Shown here piece after piece: positions 8,895 to 17,035 of a DNA stretch of 17,035 nt (position 1 is its first letter; each line of letters starts with the position of its first letter). Source of the stretch: Hemicentrotus pulcherrimus (Eukaryota > Echinodermata > Echinoidea > Camarodonta > Strongylocentrotidae); NCBI GenBank assembly GCA_003118195.1, contig BEXV01000073.1, positions 328,972 through 346,006 of the forward strand, written 5' to 3'. A model generated the notes under the pieces. It saw only the letters and a program-made list of their open reading frames with translations. It was not told the origin of the DNA and did not search any database. The translations under genes were made by a program, and so were the position numbers.

Positions 8895-9520
8895 CTAGAC
8901 ATCTGTACTTGTTTGTAGATTTGTTAAATGGTCCTCAAGGTCAAACTCAAATTCACTCAAATTGATTTCACTGTCTGGCTCCAGCGCCGATACGTCGGAG
9001 CATGACGCGTTTGTCGACGTGTACATTGACATGGAGAGTGCATCTTGGGAAATGTCACTGATAGGTCGTCGGTAGTCCGGCCCCCTCGTCAGGTGATTCC
9101 TCTGCGGGACTAAAAACGGTGTAGACTGGTCCGGGGAGCCCCCGATGCCATCGTAATCTGGCGGCACCGTTGAAGTACTTCCCCCGTGAGATGGCAAGTA
9201 ATGACCCGGTCGCATGTTGATGGCGTTCAACGGCAACCCGTCGTAATCATCATCCATAGGTGGGTAGTTCTCCAGCTCACGGCGGAAGTGCTGAGCCGCT
9301 CTGGCGATGGGCATGTCGTCGTTCTCTGGTGGGTAGTCTGTGTCATCCCCACCCACGTACTCGTCTTCATCCGTCTCGTAGTCGTCTTCCTCTTCATTGA
9401 TGTGGGATGTGGTGGTGGAGACGTTGGTAGGGCTATCTCGAGGGGCTCTAGGGGGTATCTCTGGGATGTTGTTGAGGGATTCAGGATGTTGAACCCAGTC
9501 ACTGTAATCCCACTGGAATC
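8895..9520 (-). CDS. FAT1: Fat-like giant cadherin (FAT1/2/3 group), last coding exon: end of the cytoplasmic tail
   Basis: This exon encodes 207 C-terminal residues (stop TAG at 8895-8897), plus two bases finishing a split Gly codon. Exon residues 1-8 (FQWDYSDW, after the split Gly) and 161-178 (LSMSMYTSTNASCSDVSA) match the two hallmark blocks of the FAT1/2/3 intracellular tail, which I recall as GFHWDTSDW and MSVYASTASCSDVSA in vertebrates. Residues 42-69 are acidic, with a DTDYPP motif where FAT1 has DTDYYP. YPP and DYDG motifs recur at 84-94 and 118-124. The last residues, STDV, form a class I PDZ ligand like the TEV end of FAT1. Fat-like proteins are very large single-pass adhesion receptors with many cadherin repeats that organise actin, cell polarity and collective movement. 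The ectodomain must lie beyond the right edge. The upstream CAG acceptor sets the exon start; open reading continues past it to TTG at 9534-9536 but no ATG occurs. The exon is much richer in GC and CpG than its flanks. The symbol stands for the undivided invertebrate fat-like (kugelei) orthologue, and FAT2 or FAT3 naming is equally possible. Confidence 0.9.
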
Positions 9521-9560
9521 CTGATGGAGTAATCAAATAATAAAAACTATTAGTTCCACT
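9521..9560 (-). promoter_or_regulatory. 3' splice site of the last Fat-like exon
   Basis: On the minus strand the intron ends ATTTGATTACTCCATCAG, with the AG at 9522-9521. The pyrimidine tract is modest. A branch-point-like ACTAAT lies about 30 bases upstream (about 9550-9556). The phase (one base from the previous exon, two here) rebuilds the Gly expected before the F-x-W-D block. Confidence 0.7.
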
Positions 9561-9756
9561 ATGCCATGCTTTGGGTACCGGTAATATGAATATAAATGTG
9601 AAAACAAATGTAAATATAAAAACAAATAACAGTACAAGCGACAGAACAGAATGCCACTATCTGTGCAGGATCAAATGTTATACAAACACACCCATAAAAC
9701 AATAAGGAATCTGCCAAAACAATTTGTAGAAATACCAAAATTAGACATACCATATA

Positions 9757-9780
9757 TTTTTTTTCTTAAAAAAAAAAAAA
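9757..9780. repeat. Homopolymer pair T8-C-TT-A13
   Basis: Eight T, one C, two T and thirteen A follow each other and could fold back on themselves. It is simple-sequence DNA in the intron, prone to slippage and sequencing error. Confidence 0.8.
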
Positions 9781-9924
9781 GTAATTTACATTATCTGTTG
9801 TTGTAGTTGTCCGGTATTATCAGCGTTTCATTCTTTTTTAGAATATTTACGCCTTTCACTTTTTTAAAAACTATTTGTAAATTTGTACTCTTCTACAATC
9901 ATAGTTTTTTAATGATATTATCTC

Positions 9925-10150
9925 AGATCCACTGGTCCATGAACACCCCACACCGCAATTGGGACCTTCCTGCCAGACCGGCGCTTTAGGTTGCGCAGTC
10001 TTCTTGGCCTTTATACTTCACATATGTACAGAAACCAGGGTTCCACATTGATAATTTGTTTTAAAGGGCGTCCAGAGTATGTTTGCATGAGCCCTGGGTT
10101 AAATTGTTCAGATTATTAGGGTCCGGGTGCCTGTCGAGTCCCGCAGAGAG
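9925..10150. other. GC-richer island in the intron, possible relic of a repeat
   Basis: Two patches (about 9925-10010 and 10065-10150) have clearly more G, C and CpG than the surrounding intron, including ACCGGCGC, TTGCGCAG and GTCCGGGTGCC. The right patch has TCGAGTCC, resembling the core of a tRNA-type B box (GGTTCGANTCC) but with the first three positions wrong, so a tRNA-derived SINE relic is possible. The left patch has short open frames on both strands (a plus-strand frame ends TPHRNWDLPARPAL at 9989), none recognised. I see no terminal repeats or target duplications. It could also be a conserved non-coding element. Confidence 0.35.
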
Positions 10151-10608
10151 TAAAATCTAACATCCCAAATTTTGTGAAACAGAAGTATCTTTGATGGTGG
10201 GTCATTGTATATCCATCAAATATGTTTGAAAGACTTCAAGCAACCATAAAACATTCTAAATATTACAAAACAAGACAGTGATCACTAGTCAATCTGATAA
10301 GAAATTCACAAATAAAACAGGTATACGGATACTCTCAATCACAAATATAGCTGAATAATTGAAAATACCAGACTCTATAAAACTACAAAAATCTATTAAA
10401 CCTCTGGCTCACTGCATGAAAGAGCAGCATTAGTAAATGCATTAATCAAATGTTGCTGGACATAAAACAGCCCCAAAATACACAAACAGTTACAATTTCC
10501 CCCAATATACTAAGATCTAGGTTCCCATATCAAATGTAACTGTTTCAAAATGTTTTGATTGTTGGGAGGCCAAAGAATTACTAGAAATTCTGAATTCTGT
10601 AGGCTACA

Positions 10609-10628
10609 CCCCCCTCTCCCCTTGCCCC
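10609..10628 (-). other. G-run cluster on the transcript strand
   Basis: C runs of 6, 4 and 4 on the plus strand (10609-10614, 10618-10621, 10625-10628) give three G runs on the minus strand. With only three separate runs a standard four-run quadruplex is incomplete here, but an unusual one splitting the 6-base run cannot be excluded. Confidence 0.35.
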
Positions 10629-11517
10629 AAAGGGAACGCTATAAAGAATTCTTCTAAAGACCAGTTTTAGAATGTCCCATCACCAACTCTAGCACACTGC
10701 CACCCATCTAGCTTGTCAGTGCCTTCAATAAACCAAAATGAATCAAGGCCATGTCTTTCAAGCCTAGCACGCATCTTTAATGATGATTCAAGAGGTGAAA
10801 ATGACTGCTGTCATTCAGATAGCAGTATACCATTTCCATAAATATTTTCCTTAAGTTTCAATTAGAAACAATTAGAAATAATGTACCAAATTGTGCATAT
10901 TGTCCACACGACTAATTATAAATGGCCTAATAGATGAATGGATTAAAATCTTTGAAAGGTAATTATATGTAGGAGGGAGTCGAGTGTGGTAGGATAGGGT
11001 GCTGGGTAGGTATCAGAATTTTTAGTTGGGTAGTGCAAGGTTATTTTCTGTTGCTAGTCTTTTATTCAATCACTATGACATGAAATGTTCCCTTTCCCAT
11101 GATACATCGGGATAATTCACACAGAATACGTGCAACTGGTTGAGAAGGTAATGAAACATCTAAACAAACAAAAAAGGTTTCATAATCACTGGAGAAAATA
11201 CAAAATATATTATAATCTTTCTCGTTCTTGAACAATATCATGCATATTACGAACGAAGCATCATTCATCTAGTGCTGATATCTACATTAATAGTCATGCA
11301 TGTATGTTATGAATATTAAATCACAAGACAAGAATCATTAAGATGCGAACCTGACCAGCCTTTCCCAACAATGCCTCACCTACTACGGTAACTTACAAAT
11401 TTATATCAAATATTTTCTTTTAACAGATCATTGTCAAAATAAATTTCTTTTAAATCGGTATATGAATACATGACTATATATATAAGTCAATCAACATTGT
11501 TTTAACCCAATTTTCTC

Positions 11518-11534
11518 CAGGATATCATATCCTG
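11518..11534. repeat. Near-perfect palindrome, 8-bp arms
   Basis: CAGGATAT and ATATCCTG flank a single C. The arms resemble those of the palindrome at 7708-7726 (CAGGATT and AATCCTG), 3.8 kb away. Confidence 0.6.
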
Positions 11535-11559
11535 CAAAAAAAATCTATTTCTTGATATG

Positions 11560-11575
11560 TACATGTATACATGTA
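11560..11575. repeat. Perfect 16-bp palindrome TACATGTATACATGTA
   Basis: The sequence equals its own reverse complement. It consists of two TACATGTA words sharing a central TA and belongs to the window-wide excess of ACATGTA. Confidence 0.7.
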
Positions 11576-12432
11576 TAGATCAAATCAAATGTATCTAATT
11601 TGTTTTTTCTTGAATTATAGAAGTAAAAAAAATCTTTTGAAATTGTCACTTTAATCGTTTTGAAAGTCAAATATATGTGAAAATATAAGATCTGTATTAT
11701 TAGATGTAGTTGGAAAAATAGTTAATTATTTCTTATCAACATATCTCTAATAATGAGAATACATGCACATACACATGTACATGTAAGATAAATATACCAC
11801 ACACGATGCACAATCTAATGGTATAGAACAGGTCAACCATACCAAATATAAATTGTAGCATCTAACCTGTGATGAATTCTAATTACTTCATCAATCTTTG
11901 TGCAATGCAATGCAAAAGAAAGATGGAAAATAAAACAAGTCGGATGAAAAATAAACATTGCATCATCATGAAAAGGTCGAGAGAAACCACAGGCGAAAGC
12001 TGATGGATTGTAGCAAATTAATACTCAGGTCATGCTCGATTGTTAGAATGGCATCAAGTTAATGGTAAGTGAACAACAGAAATCATGTCTATTCTTCAAA
12101 TAGAAGTGTTAATTACCAGTCTGTACATTCTTTAATTGCATGCAATACATTACAGCTCCATACATGTATTTCAAAATCATAACAATAAAAAGAATCAGCC
12201 TCAAAATAAATGGCTTAGCAGCTTAAAAAAGGGTCATACATTGTAATACGGATGGGTAAAATGTACATATACATATATACAGTGTTTCTTGAAAATGATA
12301 AATGATGTTTCACAAAGAGGGAAATTGTCAATGTAGGATCAAATACATGTATATGTTTATATTGTGAAAGTGAAATATCTGATAGAAAGATATATATGAA
12401 CGGTGTCCTTGAAAAGAAAATAGTTTTGTAAC

Positions 12433-12449
12433 TGTGACAATATGTCACA
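12433..12449. repeat. Inverted repeat TGTGACA/TGTCACA
   Basis: Seven-base arms TGTGACA and TGTCACA are separated by ATA. The symmetry would suit a dimeric DNA-binding protein, but no factor can be named from this alone. Confidence 0.5.
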
Positions 12450-12469
12450 AGATATTCAAGCAGAAAATC

Positions 12470-12870
12470 ATGTTTTAAGAAGGAAAGGAAAAAGGTATTG
12501 TGATGAATGTTACACAATGCTGAGAGTGTGGTAGATTTGGAACAGAAAAACCAATAAATGTTCATGACCTACTGTAGAATTTGAAGGATCATTGGCAGGG
12601 AAAATAGAAACAATAGAGAAGAATGAAAGAAGAATAGCAGGTAAGGGAAGATGCCTGAAGAGAAAAAGTTGTAACAAAAGATAGAAAACAACGTGGAAAA
12701 GGGATGAGTTGATTAAAATAAAACTCAGATAACGAAAAGGGAGTGGTATTTCTTGATAAAGCCAATGTCCAGTCCAGAAGATAAAAGGTATTGAGGGAGG
12801 GGGGGAATAGAAATTAAAAGTTTAATAATAACGGAATTGAAAGAATAGAATGAGGTGTGGAAAGAGTTTG
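12470..12870. repeat. Purine-rich tract (pyrimidine-rich in the transcript)
   Basis: The plus strand is mostly A and G over about 400 bases. By my count 12601-12660 has 49 purines in 60 and 12661-12720 has 46 in 60. Around 12793-12807 there is GGGAGGGGGGG. In the minus-strand transcript this gives a long pyrimidine-biased tract inside the intron. Confidence 0.6.
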
Positions 12871-13186
12871 TATCATTCCCGTAACCATGTATTCAAGAAT
12901 TCACTCTGTCATATGTGCGTGAAATGTAAATAAACCAGATGTTCATTGACAGTGCAATAATCATTTAAAAATATCCATTCATATAAAGCAAAACTTGTTT
13001 TTTCTCTCTTTCTAAAAATGGAAGACGACTACTGATCTAACCTAATTTTGTTTTTGTTTTTGCATTCAAAAATCAGAATACAAGGAACACTGGTTTACAA
13101 ATGCTTTCGGTCCATACTTTTTCTGCACATGCTTATTGAACTGCCTCATTCACCGGTGCTCAATAAAATAATATAATCATATAATC

Positions 13187-13256
13187 AAAGTAGCATTGAT
13201 GAGAATTTGTTTCTATTCTTGCTAATTTTTTTCTTTCTTCAAATCAATGCTACTTT
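13187..13256. repeat. Inverted repeat with exact 14-bp arms
   Basis: AAAGTAGCATTGAT (13187-13200) and ATCAATGCTACTTT (13243-13256) are perfect inverted copies across a 42-base spacer. The inner flanks can pair partly. The overall 70-base size is in the range of a microRNA hairpin or the ends of a tiny inverted-repeat element, but I see no target-site duplication. Confidence 0.65.
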
Positions 13257-13803
13257 ATAGAAAGAAAAAAAAAATACCAGGGAAGGAGTGTCCAGAAATA
13301 GAATTTTTACTTGATTAAAAGGAAATATAATTTTCATTTCATTGCATTTATTTTAATTCTGCACTTCTGGATAATCCCTTTAAAAAAAAAAAGTCACAAT
13401 GAAGTATGCCGGTATTAATTACCCCTGGTAAGAAAAATAAAATACAGTCAGAAATTCAAGCTTAAGAATAGTTGCCATGCACAGCCGATACCAGTAAAAT
13501 GCAAGTATGTCTGAAATTGGGTTGCATTAATGAACTCACTCTTCACCAATTGTTTTCAAAGAATCTATAAAGAAAGATTTGTTTTTAATCCAAAAATGAA
13601 GATACATGTACCTGCAAGTGCATATTCTAATAGATCCTAACTGAAGGACTAAACTAGCGTTATTTTTTTAACTACCGTACCCACCTTCCCTTTTAAGCTT
13701 TTTCTCTGAGCAAAGTATAAAAGTGAAGAGAATCATGCCATTCTCCCTCAAACTAAACTATTTTACTTCGAAGAATGCAGCATTGTTTTTTTCTTTACTC
13801 TGT

Positions 13804-13813
13804 AGAGGGCACT
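13804..13813 (+). promoter_or_regulatory. CTCF-core-like site AGAGGGCACT
   Basis: It matches the conserved CTCF core AGRKGGCRSY at all ten positions; the five preceding bases (TCTGT) match the rest of the consensus only partly. A single core match has weak predictive value. Confidence 0.25.
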
Positions 13814-14059
13814 GTAAATGAACACTGATAATTATATCATGCTGATGTATGGTATTACAGTCACTGATGATATGTCGATGTGTACAAGTGTATCTCGTTA
13901 TCTTATTGTATATTATTAAGAGTTTCGTACAAAGCGGCTCAAATAAAAATCCAAAATACCTTTCTTTCCCCGCTGTAGACCATGAGCTGTTGGATAAATA
14001 CGATACGCAAAAGATGAAACAACACTGAGGTTAAAGATCAAGGCAAAGTAAAGGGACAG

Positions 14060-14069
14060 AGAGGGCGCT
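14060..14069 (+). promoter_or_regulatory. CTCF-core-like site AGAGGGCGCT
   Basis: This is a second full match to the core AGRKGGCRSY in the same orientation, 256 bases from the first. The upstream half of the CTCF consensus is not matched. Confidence 0.22.
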
Positions 14070-14233
14070 CTTCAACACCCTATAGTTTATTTGATTCATG
14101 CCATGCATCTTGGGATATCAGAGAGAGCAAGAGAAAGAGAGCATCTCAGATCTCATGACTTATAAACGCTTTTCAACCTCCATGCATGCAGCATACTAAT
14201 AATCCAGCCTTTACAGGTGCCATCTGAAAATTG

Positions 14234-14299
14234 AATGGAATCCATTTTGTTGCAATAACGAAATTAATGGAATCCACTTTATGGCAGATAGCAGATAGA
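14234..14299. repeat. Short tandem duplication around AATGGAATCCA
   Basis: The 11-mer AATGGAATCCA occurs at 14234-14244 and again at 14266-14276, a 32-base period with related flanks. A 7-mer GCAGATA is doubled just after (14284-14297). The repeat explains the doubled KWIP in overlapping minus-strand open frames, which are not genes. Confidence 0.6.
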
Positions 14300-15083
14300 G
14301 ATGACGTCCGAATGTGAAGCAGGGCGAGTTCATTGCAAGACAAATCAACCATCTCAAATATCCCATGATGCATAGCGTTCTGAAGGTGTCTTGACAGAGA
14401 CACACATCATTAAAGCTACGACAGTATCTATCAAAATGACATTCAAGAAATATGATTGAGATAGGCCTAATTAACAAATGTTCACTGATACACATATATA
14501 AGACTTCTGAAAATGGAGTACTGATGCAAAATGATACATACATGTCCAAATGATAGTATCATTAATGGATGATCTTCTAGTATTTTAAAGAAAAGTAAAC
14601 TAGAATTCAGAAATGGGCAAGCACGTCATTATAAACAACATGCCAAATGTACAGTAAATGACACAATTTACATTAAGTTTTGAAAAAGCCCACCCCCCAA
14701 ATCAAAGAGAATATATTTTCCATGTTACTTGCCAACTTCAGAATTGATTGAAACCAAGTGGAATTGCATAAGGTGGAAGTAGAACAAAAAATATAACAAC
14801 AAAATTAGACTAATATCATTAATTAGACACAAATCTATCTAACTTCAAAGAATAAAAATTAATAGGTCTCATATATAGAGATAAATGAAAATCAGAGACT
14901 GTACATAGTCATGCAGACAACATTATACAGAATTCACACTTTCGAAGTTTCTTTCAATAACACATGGGCATGAATTGTACATGTTATTGTACAGTTGTGC
15001 AGAAAGTGGCCAAAATAGTCAAAATTCAGTTGAAAGAGGTCTAACTTTATTGTTCTACAAAAAAAGTTGAATTTAGCAAATCT

Positions 15084-15097
15084 GTCACCTTAGCAAC
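15084..15097 (+). promoter_or_regulatory. Perfect RFX X-box consensus GTCACCTTAGCAAC
   Basis: All defined positions of the X-box GTNRCCNNRGYAAC are met. RFX transcription factors bind this motif, most notably near genes for cilia. Here it lies deep in the Fat-like intron, so it would act as an enhancer if functional, or it may be a chance or repeat-derived copy. Confidence 0.4.
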
Positions 15098-16015
15098 CAG
15101 TTTCAAATTCACAGTTTCAATTTTTGGCGTCTTGATTTTCAGTACCCCTTGATTTAAATATTCAAATTTTAATGCCAAGTGATTTGAATGATTTGACATT
15201 TCTTGCAAAAGCTATAAAGTGATTCGCTTTCGAATTTGGAAGTAAATGACAAATACTGGTATAACAAATCCTAGATAATGTTCACTAATCATTAAACTTG
15301 AAATTCTTTTAAGTTTATATAAATTTTTTTTTTTAGATTCAGAAAATACTACCCATGTGTCAATCCTGTATTTTTTTCAAAAAAGTATACATAAAATGAT
15401 ATACAAAACAAACATACATTGTGTTGTACATGTGATATAAGATCTGGTGAGATATGGAAATACATAGATGTATATCAAATACAAATTCATGCATTTACAT
15501 ACACAGCTGTATACATATACACCCTGTTACATAATACATCTGTACATTCCAGAGACAATGTCACTATTATTACAAATGATCAATCAGGTAGTAAATACAA
15601 ATATAGTCATGACAATAATAATGAAAACCCATGCAGATTACAACTGAAAGTAAAATATGGATACATAATAAAATGTTTAACACACATGAACAAGTATGAG
15701 GTTTGATTGTTGTATTAGGAAGTTGTGTTCAGATGAAAACATGGTCCAAACCATTTCATTCAAGTATGCAGCATTAATAAAAACATTAAAGCTCAAGGAA
15801 AATCACTTTCATAATCAACACAGAAACAAGTAGAAAGTCAGTGCTAGACTTTTTTTAAATGAGTCAATTTTAATCATGTTTGACCAGAACCTAATGACTT
15901 CCATCTGAACACCCCATCACATATTGGATAACTATTATTGTGTTTAGTTTAGATAATGTATGATTTGATACACACTCATGATGTTATATATGTATGTTAG
16001 GTTCAAACTTAGATA

Positions 16016-16038
16016 GGGGAAGGGGGGTGGGGGGTGGG
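16016..16038 (+). other. Strong G-quadruplex motif
   Basis: Four G runs of 4, 6, 6 and 3 bases (16016-16019, 16022-16027, 16029-16034, 16036-16038) are separated by loops of 2, 1 and 1 bases, fully satisfying the standard quadruplex pattern with very short loops. The G-rich strand is the template strand of the Fat-like gene, so the quadruplex would form in DNA and the transcript would be C-rich. Confidence 0.75.
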
Positions 16039-16189
16039 TGTGGATGGAAGGAACAACGACTTTATACTTTATGGCTGTGAAATAGTCTGAATTATGTATT
16101 CATAATAATCTTTTATTTTTTAATAATACTTGGGTGAATACAAGGGTCTTTGGGGTTGGAATGAGAATGATGTATACATTTCACTTATA

Positions 16190-16201
16190 ATATATATATA
16201 A
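16190..16201. repeat. AT dinucleotide repeat
   Basis: A short run of alternating A and T is flanked by TTATAAT and ATTATAA, so the whole of about 16185-16209 is self-complementary. Confidence 0.7.
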
Positions 16202-16465
16202 AATTATAAAGGGAAGGATATGTATGGGACTATAGGAGGAGGTTAAAAACATATGTATGTTTAGTAAATTTGTGATGATGAGAAATTGAGAGAAAGCAGG
16301 GTAATTTCAATGGCTGATGGTCTTCAAAGTTCATACTACATTGTACCTTTAAATCTGAAATATTTCTCTACAGTTTTATCAAAATCACAATGTAAGAAAT
16401 TTGTATGAAAATGCTCTACCTTATTGCACTATCCCAATGTCATAAAATCTGGCCCAAAATACCAA

Positions 16466-16480
16466 TGCCTTCGTAAGGCA
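16466..16480. repeat. Small GC-containing hairpin
   Basis: TGCCTT and AAGGCA pair across a CGT loop. Its GC content is higher than the surroundings. It is too small to name. Confidence 0.45.
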
Positions 16481-17035
16481 CCTTGAACCATCCTGCCCTT
16501 TTTCATCTTCTCTGTTTTTGTTAATTGCTTTTTTATAATTTGAGTTGGGGTGTGTGTCTCACCTTTCTAAAATTCGATACCATTTTTTTGTTCTTCTAGA
16601 TATATCATTCAATCAAATTCTATGTGTAATGAGGTCTTTATTAAAGATAAACTCTCATTTATGGATCGATGTTAAATCAATGTACTGGATGTTTAAGAAG
16701 CACACATAAAAAACTGTTCAAGTTCTTTCCTCTGTTCATACACAGGAGATAATAGCATGCATTCTGAGAGAAAACATATTTGTGCAGCACTTTTTGTTGT
16801 TGTTGTTAATGTTAATTTCTACTGGATAATACAACTTCATAGAGTTACACAGAGATATAGAACACACCCTCACAAAACAGATTCAAACAGCTAAACCTAT
16901 GATGAAGTTTATGGAAATGTAAAACATTATGCTTCTTTCAGAAACATTTATAAGTTTGTTTACTCAGTTGCCAAAAGCAATTGTAAGATTCAATTGCCAA
17001 TTTTAGATACAGTACTCTTCAGAGGAGGGGCGGAG

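Larger units (their letters stand above)
9521..17035 (-). other. Upstream intron of the Fat-like gene, no further exon found
   Basis: This stretch is AT-rich and A-rich on the plus strand over most of its length, as in the 3' UTR, which fits sense transcription on the minus strand. Minus-strand open frames at 9559-9753, 11062-11268, 12215-12565, 14173-14403 and 14211-14549 are rich in F, L, I, S and Y with no cadherin, EGF, laminin-G or Fat-tail features, so I do not call them. Composition is less A-biased after about 15,950. A short exon could still be missed by eye. Notable contents are listed separately. Nothing beyond scattered simple sequence stands out in 10,200-10,550, 10,680-10,960, 11,050-11,500, 11,800-12,400, 13,270-13,780 or 14,300-15,000. 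Confidence 0.65.

Noticed and set aside
9186..9524. Plus-strand 112-codon and minus-strand 91-codon frames overlapping the Fat-like exon
   Set aside because: These are shadow frames of a GC-rich real exon whose minus-strand frame ending at 8895 shows clear Fat-family motifs.
10125..10145. tRNA-like B box (TCGAGTCC) suggesting a tRNA gene
   Set aside because: No matching A box, acceptor stem or anticodon arm could be found upstream on the plus strand; at most a repeat relic.
12215..12565. Minus-strand 116-codon frame, the longest unassigned one
   Set aside because: The peptide is a mix of F, S, L, Y, I and H from T-rich intron sequence. It has no exon borders in phase and no cadherin or other domain.
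15419..15706. Plus-strand 95-codon frame starting MCCTCDIRSGE
   Set aside because: It lies antisense in the intron and includes low-complexity YIYT and NNNEN stretches; no known family and no supporting signals.
16575..16675. Strong acceptor-like sequence (polypyrimidine then TCTAG at about 16601) on the plus strand
   Set aside because: The following frames are short (24 codons in the longest) and unrecognised, and the gene here is on the other strand.
1..17035. Intact transposon, LTR element, CRISPR array or viral sequence
   Set aside because: I saw no transposase, reverse transcriptase or integrase motifs, no long terminal repeats, no regularly spaced direct repeats and no viral genes on either strand.

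Overview
This looks like ordinary nuclear DNA from a marine invertebrate animal. It is AT-rich, has short exons separated by long introns with GT/AG borders, and carries two recognisable animal genes. The word ACATGTA is strongly over-represented, which in my experience is common in echinoderm and some lophotrochozoan genomes. An echinoderm or other non-vertebrate deuterostome is my first guess, but the sequence does not prove it. There is no prokaryotic, viral or CRISPR content, and I see no intact transposon.

Layout: two genes point at each other (tail to tail). On the plus strand, positions 1-1314 hold the last two coding exons (207-379 and 1075-1314) of an RBR-type E3 ubiquitin ligase of the RNF14 family. 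They cover the end of the IBR-Rcat linker, the complete Rcat (RING2) domain with its catalytic cysteine, and an acidic C-terminus. A short 3' UTR follows, with its best poly(A) signal at 1690-1695. Positions from about 1716 to 4570 are T-rich intergenic DNA with several hairpins and palindromes but no gene I can support.

On the minus strand, 8895-9520 is the last coding exon of a Fat-like giant cadherin (FAT1/2/3 group). It encodes the C-terminal 207 residues of the cytoplasmic tail and ends in a PDZ-binding motif. Its 3' UTR runs leftwards for up to 4.3 kb to a poly(A) signal at 4591-4596, with possible earlier ends. It contains three Pumilio-type sites and a 19-nt palindrome that encloses a variant poly(A) signal. 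Positions 9521-17035 are best read as one long upstream intron of the same gene. I found no second Fat exon there. The intron holds a GC-richer island, a purine tract, an inverted repeat, a perfect RFX X-box consensus, two CTCF-core-like sites and a strong G-quadruplex motif.

The two genes have no known shared pathway (ubiquitin signalling at stalled ribosomes against cell adhesion and planar polarity), so their adjacency looks like simple genomic neighbourhood. I did not find a convincing new biological system. The most noteworthy signals are the strand-composition flip at the tail-to-tail junction, the structured poly(A) region in the Fat 3' UTR, and the GC-rich intronic island of unknown origin.
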